Positions 19,031-30,581 of a stretch of 64,000 nt of DNA are shown in pieces. The notes under the pieces are model-generated. The model saw only the letters and a program-made list of their open reading frames with translations. It made no database searches and had not been told where the DNA came from. The first letter of the stretch is position 1. Each line of letters opens with the position of its first letter. Both the position numbers and the translations under genes were made by a program. This stretch comes from Desulfobacterales bacterium. GTDB taxonomy: Bacteria > Desulfobacterota > Desulfobacteria > Desulfobacterales > JAQWFD01. The stretch spans positions 62,001 through 126,000 of the forward strand of contig JAQWFD010000004.1 of NCBI GenBank assembly GCA_028704555.1, read 5' to 3'.

Positions 19031-21100
19031 TCAGTTTTCATCCCCGTCCGGAATGAGGCCGGCGTTTTCAAGCCAGGCCGTGGCCTCACTGTCACTGGGC
19101 GCCCGGTAGTCTCCTCGGGGAGACAGAGAGCCACCGGAACCTACTTTGGGCCCATTGGGCACACAGGAACGCTTGAACTGCGTGGCCTTGAAAAACCGGA
19201 ACAGATACGCTTCCAGCCAGTGTTTAATGACGGGCAGGCTATATTCATTCCTTCGGTGTTCCGGAATGTCCGGCCATCTGCCCGCGGTTTTGTCCTTCCA
19301 TGCGCAGTATGCCAGAAAAGCGACTTTGGTGGGCAGATACCCGTAGCGGGTGATATAAAAGTTGGTAAAATCATGAAGTTCATAAGGCCCGATGCTCGAT
19401 TCGGTTTTTTGAGCGGGTTGATCACTGCTGTCCCCGGGAATCAGTTCCGGGCTGATCTCGGTTTCAAGGATATCCAGCAGCACCTCGGCGGCCTCGTCTC
19501 CAAACTGGCGGGTTTCAGCGACCCATCGGATGAGATATTGGATAAGCGTTTTGGGGACGCTGGCATTGACATTATAATGGGACATGTGGTCCCCTACCCC
19601 GTAGGTGCACCAGCCAAGCGCCAGTTCGCTCAGATCCCCCGTGCCCAGAACCAGAGCCTTTTTCAGATTCGCTATCCGGAACAGGTGAGCGGTCCGGTCA
19701 CCGGCCTGAACATTTTCAAACGTAATATCATATACCTTCTGACCGGATGCGTAGGGATGACCGATATCCTTGAACATCTGCATGCAGCTTTCCCGGATAT
19801 CAATTTCATGGGCCTCGACCCCGAGTGCCTGCATCAGTTTCAACGCATTGGTGTAGGTTTTGTTGCTGGTTGCAAACCCGGGCATGGTATAGGCTTTAAT
19901 ATTGGATCGGGGCAGTTTCAGCAGATCCATCGTTCGCGCGGCAACGATCAGTGCCTGGGTGGAATCCAGGCCTCCGGAAATGCCGATGACGATATTCTCC
20001 AGACCGGTTGAGGTAAGTCGCTTGGACAGACCCTGAACCTGGATATTGTAGGTTTCATAGCAGCGCTGGTTTCTCTTCCCCGGATCTGAAGGAATGTATG
20101 GAAACCGGGACGTTTCCCTTTCGAGCAGCAGGCGTTTTTCCGGGATATCCAACGAAAAGGAAACCGTTCGAAACCTTAAGACGATGTCGTGGTGTACCCG
20201 GCGGTTTTCACTGTAACTTTTCATTCTCATCCGATCCTGAGCCAGACGGTCGAGGTCGATATCGGCGAAAATAAGTTGCGGCTCCCGGGAAAAACGGTCG
20301 GATTGGGCCAGGAATGTTCCATTTTCATAGATCAGTGAATGGCTGTCCCAGGCCAGATCCGTGGTTGACTCCCCCAGTCCGGCGGCACTGTAAAGATAGG
20401 CGGCAATACATCGGGCAGACTGATTCAGAACCAGGTTGTGCCGGTAGTCGGCTTTTCCCACGGTGACATTGGAGGCCGAAAGATTACCGATAACCGTTGC
20501 GCCCGCCATGCAGGCAAAGGACGAAGGGGGAACCGGAACCCATACGTCTTCACAGATTTCTATGAAAAATTTAAAATGGCGGATATTGCTGACATCAAAT
20601 ATGAGGTTGGCGCCAAAGGGAATATGCGTCTGCCCGCAAAGATCAATCGTCGTTGACACAGCTTCCTGTGCCGGACAGAACTGCCTGGCCTCGTAGAACT
20701 CTCTGTAATTCGGAAGATAGGATTTTACGGCGACACCGAGAATGCTGCCCCGGCAGGCCACGATCCCGCAGTTAAAAAGAGACGAATCCACCTGAACCGG
20801 GGCGCCAAATACCAGGATCAGATCAAGGTGTTTTGTGGCTTTGAGCAGATCACAGATGGCCGCCTGTACCCGTTTCAGCAGGGCATCCTGATGGAACAGA
20901 TCCTCATTGGAGTATGCGGATATGCCCAGTTCCGGGAAAATCGCAAAAATTGCATTGCCTTCAGCCGCCTGCAGCACCAGTTCGATGGTTTTGCGGACGT
21001 TGAATCCGGGGTCTGCGACCCTGACTTCCGGAGAGCAGACAGCAACCTTGATAAAACCGTGATGATACAGGTTGAAAAACGGATGCGCATTGATTTCCAA
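19031..21100 (-). CDS. nadE: glutamine-dependent NAD+ synthetase
   Basis: NadE amidates nicotinic acid adenine dinucleotide to NAD+ using ammonia from glutamine. The 689-residue protein is the two-domain type. An N-terminal nitrilase-like glutaminase has catalytic Glu in IFPELGISAYSNED, Lys in VKSYLPNYREFYE and Cys in FKFFIEICEDVW. A C-terminal synthetase has the pyrophosphate loop VIGISGGLDSTQA. Length and layout resemble the M. tuberculosis-type enzyme. The start is a TTG at 21098-21100 with GAGGA upstream. It is convergent with the lipoprotein and 76 bp downstream of hisF. Confidence 0.95.
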   Translation of the reverse strand: MEINAHPFFNLYHHGFIKVAVCSPEVRVADPGFNVRKTIELVLQAAEGNAIFAIFPELGISAYSNEDLFHQDALLKRVQAAICDLLKATKHLDLILVFGAPVQVDSSLFNCGIVACRGSILGVAVKSYLPNYREFYEARQFCPAQEAVSTTIDLCGQTHIPFGANLIFDVSNIRHFKFFIEICEDVWVPVPPSSFACMAGATVIGNLSASNVTVGKADYRHNLVLNQSARCIAAYLYSAAGLGESTTDLAWDSHSLIYENGTFLAQSDRFSREPQLIFADIDLDRLAQDRMRMKSYSENRRVHHDIVLRFRTVSFSLDIPEKRLLLERETSRFPYIPSDPGKRNQRCYETYNIQVQGLSKRLTSTGLENIVIGISGGLDSTQALIVAARTMDLLKLPRSNIKAYTMPGFATSNKTYTNALKLMQALGVEAHEIDIRESCMQMFKDIGHPYASGQKVYDITFENVQAGDRTAHLFRIANLKKALVLGTGDLSELALGWCTYGVGDHMSHYNVNASVPKTLIQYLIRWVAETRQFGDEAAEVLLDILETEISPELIPGDSSDQPAQKTESSIGPYELHDFTNFYITRYGYLPTKVAFLAYCAWKDKTAGRWPDIPEHRRNEYSLPVIKHWLEAYLFRFFKATQFKRSCVPNGPKVGSGGSLSPRGDYRAPSDSEATAWLENAGLIPDGDEN

Positions 21101-21176
21101 AATTACACTTCCTCAGTGATACAGCTATCAGGATATTTTCGATAAATCATTGCCGAAAGTTGTTTTACAGCCAACG

Positions 21177-21959
21177 TCAATAAATATCATCCCGGACCGG
21201 TATTCCTTCATCGGCCAGATACGCCTTGATCTGCCTGACCGTATAGTGGTCGAAATGGACCATGGATGCGATCAATGCAGCGTCCGCGTGAGCCGTCACG
21301 AATACATCTTTCAGGTGCCGGGGGGTGCCGGCGCCACCGGATGCAATCACCGGTATGGAAACGGCCGCTGTCATCAGGGACGTGACGGTCAGCTCGTATC
21401 CGTCACTGGTTCCATCTGCATCGATGGAATTGAGACAGATTTCTCCGGCCCCGAGGTCCTGCGCCTTTCTGGCCCACTGTATGGCATCGATTCCCATCGG
21501 CGTCCGTCCGCCATTAATCCACACTTCATACCCGGATGGTATTTCGGGGCGTTTGGGCACCTTTTTGACATCCATGCCCAGTACGACGCACTGGCTGCCG
21601 AATTCAAGCGCGCCTTGAGCAATAAGATCGGACTTTAATACCGCTGATGAATTGATGCTGATTTTTTCCGCTCCCGCGTTTAACACGCGGTGCATATCAT
21701 CCAGGCTGCGGATTCCACCGCCCACCGAAAACGGAATAAATATATTTTTGGCAACTTCCGAGACCACATCGATCATGATATTTCTTCTGTCGGAAGATGC
21801 CGTGATATCATAAAATACCAATTCATCCACGCCCTGTTCGTAATAGGCCTTTGCCATGGCGACAGGATCGCCGATATCCATATTGCCTTTAAACTTGACG
21901 CCTTTGGTGGTCTGGCCGTCACGAACATCCAGACAGATAATAATTCGTTTGCTTAACAT
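21177..21959 (-). CDS. hisF: imidazole glycerol phosphate synthase cyclase subunit HisF
   Basis: HisF uses ammonia from HisH to close the imidazole ring, giving IGP and AICAR in histidine synthesis. The TIM barrel has both catalytic aspartates: ICLDVRDG near residue 11 and VLGMDVKK near residue 130. It also has [18 protein letters not shown] and [13 protein letters not shown] chose the ATG at 21957-21959 ([10 protein letters not shown]). The frame stays open 87 codons further upstream only because it runs through hisH out of frame. The two genes overlap by 7 bp. A role in a HisFH-like sugar-amidation pathway is possible in principle, but nothing nearby suggests it. Confidence 0.94.
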   Translation of the reverse strand: MLSKRIIICLDVRDGQTTKGVKFKGNMDIGDPVAMAKAYYEQGVDELVFYDITASSDRRNIMIDVVSEVAKNIFIPFSVGGGIRSLDDMHRVLNAGAEKISINSSAVLKSDLIAQGALEFGSQCVVLGMDVKKVPKRPEIPSGYEVWINGGRTPMGIDAIQWARKAQDLGAGEICLNSIDADGTSDGYELTVTSLMTAAVSIPVIASGGAGTPRHLKDVFVTAHADAALIASMVHFDHYTVRQIKAYLADEGIPVRDDIY

Positions 21960-22576
21960 GGCGTTAACTTTCCGTCCCAGCCGCAAAAATTTTTCAGGAG
22001 TTGAAGCCCCTGGGGGCCGCTTTTTTCGGGGTGAAATTGAGTGGCGATTACATTGTCTCTGGCAATCACTGAAGCAAAGTCCATGCCGTAGTTTGTAGTG
22101 GCTATTACCTCCGAAGGGTTGTCCGGGTCCGGGTAGTAGGAGTGAACAAAATAAAATTGAGCCTTTGGGGGAATATGCGCCAGCACCGGATGCTGACGAA
22201 CAGGGCAGATGGTGTTCCATCCCATATGGGGAACGACCCTTACCGTTTCAGGAAATTTTCTGGCCATGCCGGCAATGATGCCGATGCAACGGGTATTGCC
22301 GTTTTCCTCGCTTTTATCCAGTATAATCTGCGTCCCCAGGCAGATGCCGAAAAACGGGGTGCCGCACTGCACCACTTCCCGGATAACCTGATCCAGACCC
22401 CGCGAGCGGATGACTTCCATGGCCTTTCCGGCGGCACCGACCCCGGGAAATATGACCCGCCGGGCGGCAAGGATTTCTTCAGGTACGCAAGTGATCTTAC
22501 AGGGCACGCCCAGATAGGATAAAGCCCGCTGAACCGATGTCTGGTTTCCTGCTTGATAATCGATAATGGCAATCAT
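21953..22576 (-). CDS. hisH: imidazole glycerol phosphate synthase glutaminase subunit HisH
   Basis: HisH hydrolyses glutamine and channels ammonia to HisF. The 207-residue class I amidotransferase has the nucleophile Cys in [11 protein letters not shown] and the His-Glu pair in [10 protein letters not shown]. The oxyanion region [11 protein letters not shown] is also present. It overlaps hisF by 7 bp. The other his genes are not in the window. The 40-bp gap to the GlmS-like gene upstream suggests a shared transcript. Confidence 0.95.
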   Translation of the reverse strand: MIAIIDYQAGNQTSVQRALSYLGVPCKITCVPEEILAARRVIFPGVGAAGKAMEVIRSRGLDQVIREVVQCGTPFFGICLGTQIILDKSEENGNTRCIGIIAGMARKFPETVRVVPHMGWNTICPVRQHPVLAHIPPKAQFYFVHSYYPDPDNPSEVIATTNYGMDFASVIARDNVIATQFHPEKSGPQGLQLLKNFCGWDGKLTPC

Positions 22577-22617
22577 GGGTTGTTATCTTTACGTCCTTTA
22601 AATCAAGTCAATAGCGT

Positions 22618-25600
22618 TTAATCTTTGTGATTGCCCTTGTTCAGGGAATCAATGATAGAGGATGTGATTTGGTCAATGGATCCATCGAGAAAAAATTCGA
22701 TGGAAAAGTTTTTGAGATAGTTTTCATTCCATGGCAGATTGTACTCGTTGATCACATCCCGAATAGCGTTTACTTTATCGCCCAGAACGTCGATTTTTTC
22801 CGCCACACTCATATCCTGCCTGAAATGAACATGCATCAGCAGCAAATGGCTGATTACGTGGCGATCACCTATCAGCGGGATAATGACAATGGGGGCCTTG
22901 TCCGATTTGCCAAGGCCGGCATAAATATTCCCGATATTGACGATGGTTTTCTTGGTGCCTTTCAGCGGGCTGTTTTGAGTCACCCGTGACTGAATCTGAA
23001 AGGAAATACCGCTTCGGTCGGAAATGGATATCGTCGATATGTCCACGGGTTTGCCGTTTTCGTCCAGGTTGTCGATGTCATATAACGTGTAACCGGTTAT
23101 GTCGAAAATGGCTTTTTGAATTCTTCGGATCTGGACGCCATTTCTGCTGCTTAAGTTTTCCAGAGAAAAATTGAGTTCTCCCAGGAAGTCAAACACAATT
23201 CCCTTCGGTATCTCCACCTTTCTGCTGGTTCCCACGGTAACGGTTTTGGCCTGATGTTTGATGGCATCGATGGGTCTTGACAGCTCATCAATGGCGCGGC
23301 CCAGACAGATATCCAGCATATCCAGCGGGGAGGAGGACGTTCGTTTTTCCTTGAAGTCTTCCCAGAAATCTTCAAGCGGCATCTTTCCGGCCGCGTATTT
23401 CAACAAAAGGGTCATATCCGATGCGACGTCGATACCCAGTGATGAGAAAAACATCCGCTGTCGTCTGGCTTTAAATTCCGATGAGAATTCATTGATGATA
23501 TGGGCCAGGCCGGGATCGGTGATTTTTTCAAACACGGAAAGCTGCCTTTCATCCAGTTCGTGTGTTGCTGCAGACAGTTTTCGCCTGAATTCACGGAAAA
23601 AATTACCATCGTCATCGATGCTGCAGGCGGCATAGTAGCCCCAAATATGTCCGGCGAGCGTATTCATGATCACCGATATCGGAAAATTTGCCCGTGGTAC
23701 CTGAATGACCGAATCGGCAATCAAATCAAATCGAGATTCTCGGTTGTCGGCAATGACAACCGCGGCGGCTGAATGCGCCTTGAAGATATCCACATCTTTT
23801 TTGATATCTTCAATCACCAGCTCGGGCGTTCCTGCCGCACATACCACGATCAGCGGTTCGGAAGACAGATCGATGTGTTTTTTATCTTCGACAATATCCG
23901 AAGAAATCGTTTTATAGCACAATTCACTGAGTTTGATTCTAATTTCATCGGAGGCCACCTTGTTGGGGCCGCTGCCCACAACTGCCCAGTATTTCTTCTG
24001 TTTCACGATATCCCAGGCAGATGCCCGGATGGTCTCTTTTTGGGCGATGACCCGGTTCATTTTTTCAGGGGCCTGCTGAAGTTCTTCCAGTTTACGGGCA
24101 ATGAGACAGTCCGGCATGGTGCCCAGCAACTGCGCAAAATACAGAGCAAGGATATAACCGGCGGTGATCTGGGAGTAAAAGGCTTTGGTGGACGCCACGG
24201 ACATTTCAATATCGCGTCCGTCACTGGTATAGAACACGCCGTCCGTGACATTGGTGATGTCGGATTGCCGCCGGTTGACAATGGCAATCAGCAGCGCGCC
24301 TCTTTCTTTAGCCAGCGCTACGGCCCTGTTGGTGTCGGTGGTGGTACCCGACTGGGTGACGGCAATGACCAGCATGTGACTGAGATCATCCTCAAGCGAA
24401 AATCCGCTGAGTTCAGAGGCGGTTTTGGATTCAACCGATATATCGCTTCCCTTGAGATACTGCAAAAAGGATTCGGCGATTGCCTTTCCGGCTATACAGG
24501 CCGTGCCCTGACCGATGACAAAAATTTTCCGGATTTTTTTTCCTGACAGCCCGGACTTAATGGATTCAGGAATAATATCGTCTCCCAGATTAAAGACCAC
24601 CCGGGCCCCTTCAGTTTGAGAACAGGTGAGTTGATATTTGCCTCTCAGCGTTTTTTTTACCGACATCGGCGCTTCCAGAATTTCTTTCAGAAGAAAATGA
24701 GGGTAGCCTTTCCGATCGATATCTCTGGTGGTGATTTCCGCTTTCCGGATCAGCTGATCGGTGATTCGGATGGGATGGTTGTCATAATAACAGGCGCTGA
24801 TGCTGTTTTTACTGTTTTCGGATTCTCCGCTCAGAATAAACAGCTGCCCCCGGGTTGAGGGGTCGCCTTTGGTTCGCTCGGTTTCGCCATCCATTTTAAT
24901 AAAATGCGGGGTCAGTTCCACCAGGCCGTATAATTCCGAAGAGAACATGTACTGGTTTTTACAAACGCCGATATAAAGGGACTGCCCGCTGCCCCTGATG
25001 GCAAGAAAAACCTTTCCGGGCTCCAGATTGCTCTGAACGGCAATGGCATGAGAGCCTTTGAAATCGTTTAATGCCAGGCGAAACGCTTCTTTCAGATCAT
25101 AGCCTGCAAAAAGGTAATGCTCGATCTGAAGCGGGATGATCTTGGTATCGGTAGTGAGTTGATCACTGACCTGAACCGAATGGCTTTTTTCAAAATTTGT
25201 TTTCAGCTCGACAAAGTTGTCAATATCGCCGTTTAATGCCGCATGAATGGACCAGCTGCCCGGCCCGTAACAGGGATAGGTTACCGATAGGGGCTGTGAA
25301 TCCGATGGCTCGCCGGTTTGTTTGTCCGGCTGGGGGAGTGCCGCGCCAATCGTGTAATTATTGATCGGATGACAGTTCTCATTGGTAATCGATCCGACGG
25401 AAGCCCATCGGGTATGCGCCATGTATATATCAGATGTGACAGGTTCATTGACAGCCGCCTGGAGAATTTGATCCGATCGAATCCGGCTTCGAATATAGGC
25501 GGTGTTTTCCCCCAGCTTACCTGTGACAGATGCTTTCTTATAGATAAATGTCAATGCACCATGGCCGCGGGCGAAATCGGATATATGGATAGAGCCGGAC

Positions 25601-26415
25601 AGAAGGTCTCCGGGACGGCTTCTCTGTGTCAGCTCCTCCAGCAATCCGTTTGCGTTCAATGACTTTTTTAACGTTTCAAGGGCGTTGACTGATTTCATGT
25701 CCAGTGTGATCTGCACTCCGGCAGAGTCTCTTCCGCGGACTTCCAGCCGGTCAATCGAGTTGAGCAGCAGATTCATTTTGCGATATTTTCTGAATCCTTC
25801 CCTTGATATCTGTTCGGAATTTTCCATGCCGGTCAGGTACCTGATATGTTCCAGGTTGGAAAGAATATCCTGGTCCAGAGCCCACACGCAGTCTTTGAGC
25901 CGTGTCAGGGACGCATTGATCTGTTCCATTTCGCTGGTGGAATACCGGGTGGCATTTTGTTCGATCAATGCGTCTTCCGAATCGAGAAATGCCTGTTGGG
26001 CGGTCACAAGATCAGATAGAGACTGTGCGTCTGCTCTCTGGAAAAAAAGCTGTTCCAGATATAAATCCTGTTTCAGATCGATGATAAACGTCTCGAGCGC
26101 CTCAAGGGTTTTCCACCCGTCAAGATAGCTGGCCAGTTTCTCTGAGCCATCTATCAGTGAGGCAATCCCCTTTGCCTGAATACGGTTAAATTGGCGTGAG
26201 AGGCTTTTAACAATCTGAAGATCCGATTCATGGCCGGTAGCGATCGTAATGATGCCGGCAAGACCGCAGCAGAGCATGTTCGGCTGGATCGGAAACAGGA
26301 TGATCGATTTTTTCGGCAGCAGCCGGGGATTTTTACCGATAAATACCCTGTAGCTTCTGATACCATTCAATGCATTAAAGAAGGAACGTTTCAGGAGATT
26401 AATGAGCTCTGGCAT
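22618..26415 (-). CDS. giant GlmS-like glutamine amidotransferase / double SIS protein (1265 aa)
   Basis: The domain order is that of glucosamine-6-phosphate synthase, but the protein is twice the normal ~610 residues. GATase II motifs are present: CGLAGI (Cys50), RGRDSAGV (~227), AHTRWASVGSITNENCHP (~333), LNGDIDNF (~394) and SDQLTTDT (~417). The SIS domains have VTQSGTTTDT (~686) and VASTKAF (~740), then a second SIS near 820. About 170 extra residues, mostly helical, lie between the Cys and RGRDSAG. About 270 extra C-terminal residues follow, where GlmS would end. AAGG before the ATG at 26415 supports that start, which puts Cys50 behind a propeptide that must be removed for Ntn chemistry. 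The ATG at 26277 (MLCCG) is an alternative. Product and substrate are not known, and a glucosamine synthase role is inferred. Confidence 0.8.
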   Translation of the reverse strand: MPELINLLKRSFFNALNGIRSYRVFIGKNPRLLPKKSIILFPIQPNMLCCGLAGIITIATGHESDLQIVKSLSRQFNRIQAKGIASLIDGSEKLASYLDGWKTLEALETFIIDLKQDLYLEQLFFQRADAQSLSDLVTAQQAFLDSEDALIEQNATRYSTSEMEQINASLTRLKDCVWALDQDILSNLEHIRYLTGMENSEQISREGFRKYRKMNLLLNSIDRLEVRGRDSAGVQITLDMKSVNALETLKKSLNANGLLEELTQRSRPGDLLSGSIHISDFARGHGALTFIYKKASVTGKLGENTAYIRSRIRSDQILQAAVNEPVTSDIYMAHTRWASVGSITNENCHPINNYTIGAALPQPDKQTGEPSDSQPLSVTYPCYGPGSWSIHAALNGDIDNFVELKTNFEKSHSVQVSDQLTTDTKIIPLQIEHYLFAGYDLKEAFRLALNDFKGSHAIAVQSNLEPGKVFLAIRGSGQSLYIGVCKNQYMFSSELYGLVELTPHFIKMDGETERTKGDPSTRGQLFILSGESENSKNSISACYYDNHPIRITDQLIRKAEITTRDIDRKGYPHFLLKEILEAPMSVKKTLRGKYQLTCSQTEGARVVFNLGDDIIPESIKSGLSGKKIRKIFVIGQGTACIAGKAIAESFLQYLKGSDISVESKTASELSGFSLEDDLSHMLVIAVTQSGTTTDTNRAVALAKERGALLIAIVNRRQSDITNVTDGVFYTSDGRDIEMSVASTKAFYSQITAGYILALYFAQLLGTMPDCLIARKLEELQQAPEKMNRVIAQKETIRASAWDIVKQKKYWAVVGSGPNKVASDEIRIKLSELCYKTISSDIVEDKKHIDLSSEPLIVVCAAGTPELVIEDIKKDVDIFKAHSAAAVVIADNRESRFDLIADSVIQVPRANFPISVIMNTLAGHIWGYYAACSIDDDGNFFREFRRKLSAATHELDERQLSVFEKITDPGLAHIINEFSSEFKARRQRMFFSSLGIDVASDMTLLLKYAAGKMPLEDFWEDFKEKRTSSSPLDMLDICLGRAIDELSRPIDAIKHQAKTVTVGTSRKVEIPKGIVFDFLGELNFSLENLSSRNGVQIRRIQKAIFDITGYTLYDIDNLDENGKPVDISTISISDRSGISFQIQSRVTQNSPLKGTKKTIVNIGNIYAGLGKSDKAPIVIIPLIGDRHVISHLLLMHVHFRQDMSVAEKIDVLGDKVNAIRDVINEYNLPWNENYLKNFSIEFFLDGSIDQITSSIIDSLNKGNHKD

Positions 26416-26458
26416 GTCCGTACCTTTTGTTATTCGGTTATGATCAGCAAATCCCGTT

Positions 26459-28551
<2,093 letters not shown>

Positions 28552-30123
28552 TTATTTTTTTAAAATACGAAATCGTTTTGGATCAAGTTGGTATTTTGAT
28601 ATGCGCAGGCCAAGGATTCTCTCCGTAATTCCAAGAATTTTGCACGCTTTTGCGGCATTTCCCTTTGAGGTTTTAAGCGCATCCATGATCAAATCCCGTT
28701 CCAGATTATCCAGTGCCCACTGCATGGTTCCGTGGTAGGCCGTTCCACTGTAGTGAGAGGTCTGTAAAGAAGGCGGCAGATGATACCCGTGAATGACTCC
28801 GTCATTACTGAGGAGGACCGCACGTTCAATGCAGTTTTCCAGTTCCCTGACGTTGCCCGGCCAGTGGTAGCTCATAAACATGTCTATGGCCAGGGTGGAT
28901 ATCCTTGATATTTTCTTGTGATTCGCTTTTGCGCACCGTTCGACAAAGATATCTGTCAGCAGCGGGATATCTGTTTTACGCTCCCTTAACGGGGGAATGT
29001 AAATCGGAAATACATTTAAACGGTAATATAGATCTTCCCTGAATTTTTCCTCTTTTATAAGGGTTTCCAGGTTTCTGTTGGTTGCGGCGATGATACGGAC
29101 ATCCGCTTTATTCGTTGAACTGCCTCCAATCCGTTCATATTCAAATTCCTGAAGGACCCTGAGCAGTTTAATCTGTACGGTGGGGGGAAAGTCTCCTACT
29201 TCGTCCAGAAAAATTGTGCCGCCTTCAGCCAGTTCAAACCGGCCTTGTCGTCGGGAAATGGCGCCGGTGAATGCCCCCTTTTCATGGCCGAACAGCTCAC
29301 TTTCCAGCACGGTTTCGGGCAGGGCAGCGCAATTTACCTTGATAAAAGGTTTATTGGCTCTCAAGCTGTTATAATGGAGGGCATTGGCAACCAGTTCTTT
29401 TCCGGTACCACTTTCACCCCGAATCAAAACCGTGGCACTGCTTTTACTCACCTGGGCGATAAGTTCGTATACCTGCTGCATTCCTTTGGATTTACCAATG
29501 ATATTGGAAGGATGGAAGCGCTCTTTCAACTGGTTCTGGAGACGTAAATTCTCCCGGATCAATAAATCGCATTCTTCTTCAACTTCACGCCTGAGCTGAA
29601 CTGCCTGCGCTACCATGGATGCGATAATTGACAGCAGGCGCAGATCTTCTTCCTGAGAAACGGATTCGTCAAACAGCCGGTCAGCACTAAGCGTTCCGAT
29701 GACTTCATTACCAATTTTGATGGGAACGCAGATAAAGGAGATATCTTTTTTCTTAAGGTCCTTTCGTGAACCGGTTTTGTTCAGAAATAAAGGCTCATCG
29801 GATACATGGGGGATAACGAGAGGCTCTCCGGTTTCTACAACTTTTCCGGTCACCCCTTCCCCGATTTTATAGCGGCCTTTTTTCATTTCATTTTCGGAAA
29901 GGCCATGGGCAACATCGATAAATATCTCTCCGGTTTTTCGATTCAGCAGTGTCAACGTTCCATGGGACATGCCCATTTCCTCGGCAAGAGCGTTCAGAAC
30001 CTGCCCCACCACTTCTCTTAGATCAATGGACCGGGTCAGTGTCTGGCTGACTTCCCACAGAAGGGACAGCTCCCTGACTTCTCTGTGAACATTTAGTTTT
30101 TTGTTAACGTATAAAAGTTTCAT
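28552..30123 (-). CDS. NifA-like sigma-54-dependent transcriptional activator
   Basis: Bacterial enhancer-binding protein of 523 residues. An N-terminal GAF domain (~residues 20-180) has [17 protein letters not shown] and [11 protein letters not shown]. An AAA+ domain follows, with Walker A GESGTGKE, the sigma-54-contacting GAFTGA loop in [10 protein letters not shown], and Walker [14 protein letters not shown]-terminal Fis-type HTH has [20 protein letters not shown]. The ending YQLDPKRF is characteristic of NifA proteins. No nif genes are in the window, so target and signal are open. It could regulate nitrogen fixation elsewhere or another sigma-54 regulon. The upstream region carries a hairpin repeat also found before ihfA. 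Confidence 0.88.
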   Translation of the reverse strand: MKLLYVNKKLNVHREVRELSLLWEVSQTLTRSIDLREVVGQVLNALAEEMGMSHGTLTLLNRKTGEIFIDVAHGLSENEMKKGRYKIGEGVTGKVVETGEPLVIPHVSDEPLFLNKTGSRKDLKKKDISFICVPIKIGNEVIGTLSADRLFDESVSQEEDLRLLSIIASMVAQAVQLRREVEEECDLLIRENLRLQNQLKERFHPSNIIGKSKGMQQVYELIAQVSKSSATVLIRGESGTGKELVANALHYNSLRANKPFIKVNCAALPETVLESELFGHEKGAFTGAISRRQGRFELAEGGTIFLDEVGDFPPTVQIKLLRVLQEFEYERIGGSSTNKADVRIIAATNRNLETLIKEEKFREDLYYRLNVFPIYIPPLRERKTDIPLLTDIFVERCAKANHKKISRISTLAIDMFMSYHWPGNVRELENCIERAVLLSNDGVIHGYHLPPSLQTSHYSGTAYHGTMQWALDNLERDLIMDALKTSKGNAAKACKILGITERILGLRISKYQLDPKRFRILKK

Positions 30124-30175
30124 AGCATTAAACGTGTTGAATTCCTCTGTTCAGAAATGTCTATTTCCCCCATGT

Positions 30176-30242
30176 GCGTCAGTCTCAGATTTTAATCCTC
30201 AAAATACCCCATGTATTTCTACCGTTAAAAACTTCGACTTGC
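30176..30242 (-). repeat. ~66-bp hairpin repeat upstream of the NifA-like gene (copy 1)
   Basis: Read on the minus strand it contains AAATAC-ATGGG-GTATTT flanked by a second complementary pair (GTTTTTAAC...GATTAAAATC). A clearly related sequence lies at 47897-47962 upstream of ihfA, in the same orientation and at a similar distance from the start codon (53 and 79 bases). The rest of 30124-30581 is AT-rich and I see nothing else in it. Confidence 0.55.
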
Positions 30243-30581
30243 TTTAAATTAAAATCAATTATCCCGTTTCTGGATGGACATTAAATATAAAAATTTATCC
30301 TTTTCCCAAGCAGACATGAAACAGGCTCCGGGATCAGTCGAGTCATCCCAAACGTGATAAATTTTAAATATTTGCAGACGGTAAAAAATATTTTCTGCAA
30401 TACCACAAAATTGTATATAAAGCCAAATAAATATGAGCGTTTTATTTACAAAAACATGAGCCAAACCTGTAAAATCAGCTAATTATAATTATAGTTTATA
30501 AGCTGTCTGCCCGAGATCAATACGAACGTGTAGCATTTATAATAGCGGTTACAGACCATCTTGTTGATCAGAGCTTCCGAA

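Noticed and set aside
19220..20011. Plus-strand 263-codon frame
   Set aside because: Antisense to nadE, with no domain content.
21177..22576. HisH-HisF as a sugar-amidation pair
   Set aside because: Both keep standard histidine-pathway motifs, and no N-acetyl sugar amidotransferase or surface-sugar gene is adjacent.
23773..24546. Plus-strand 257-codon frame
   Set aside because: Antisense to the SIS domains of the GlmS-like gene.
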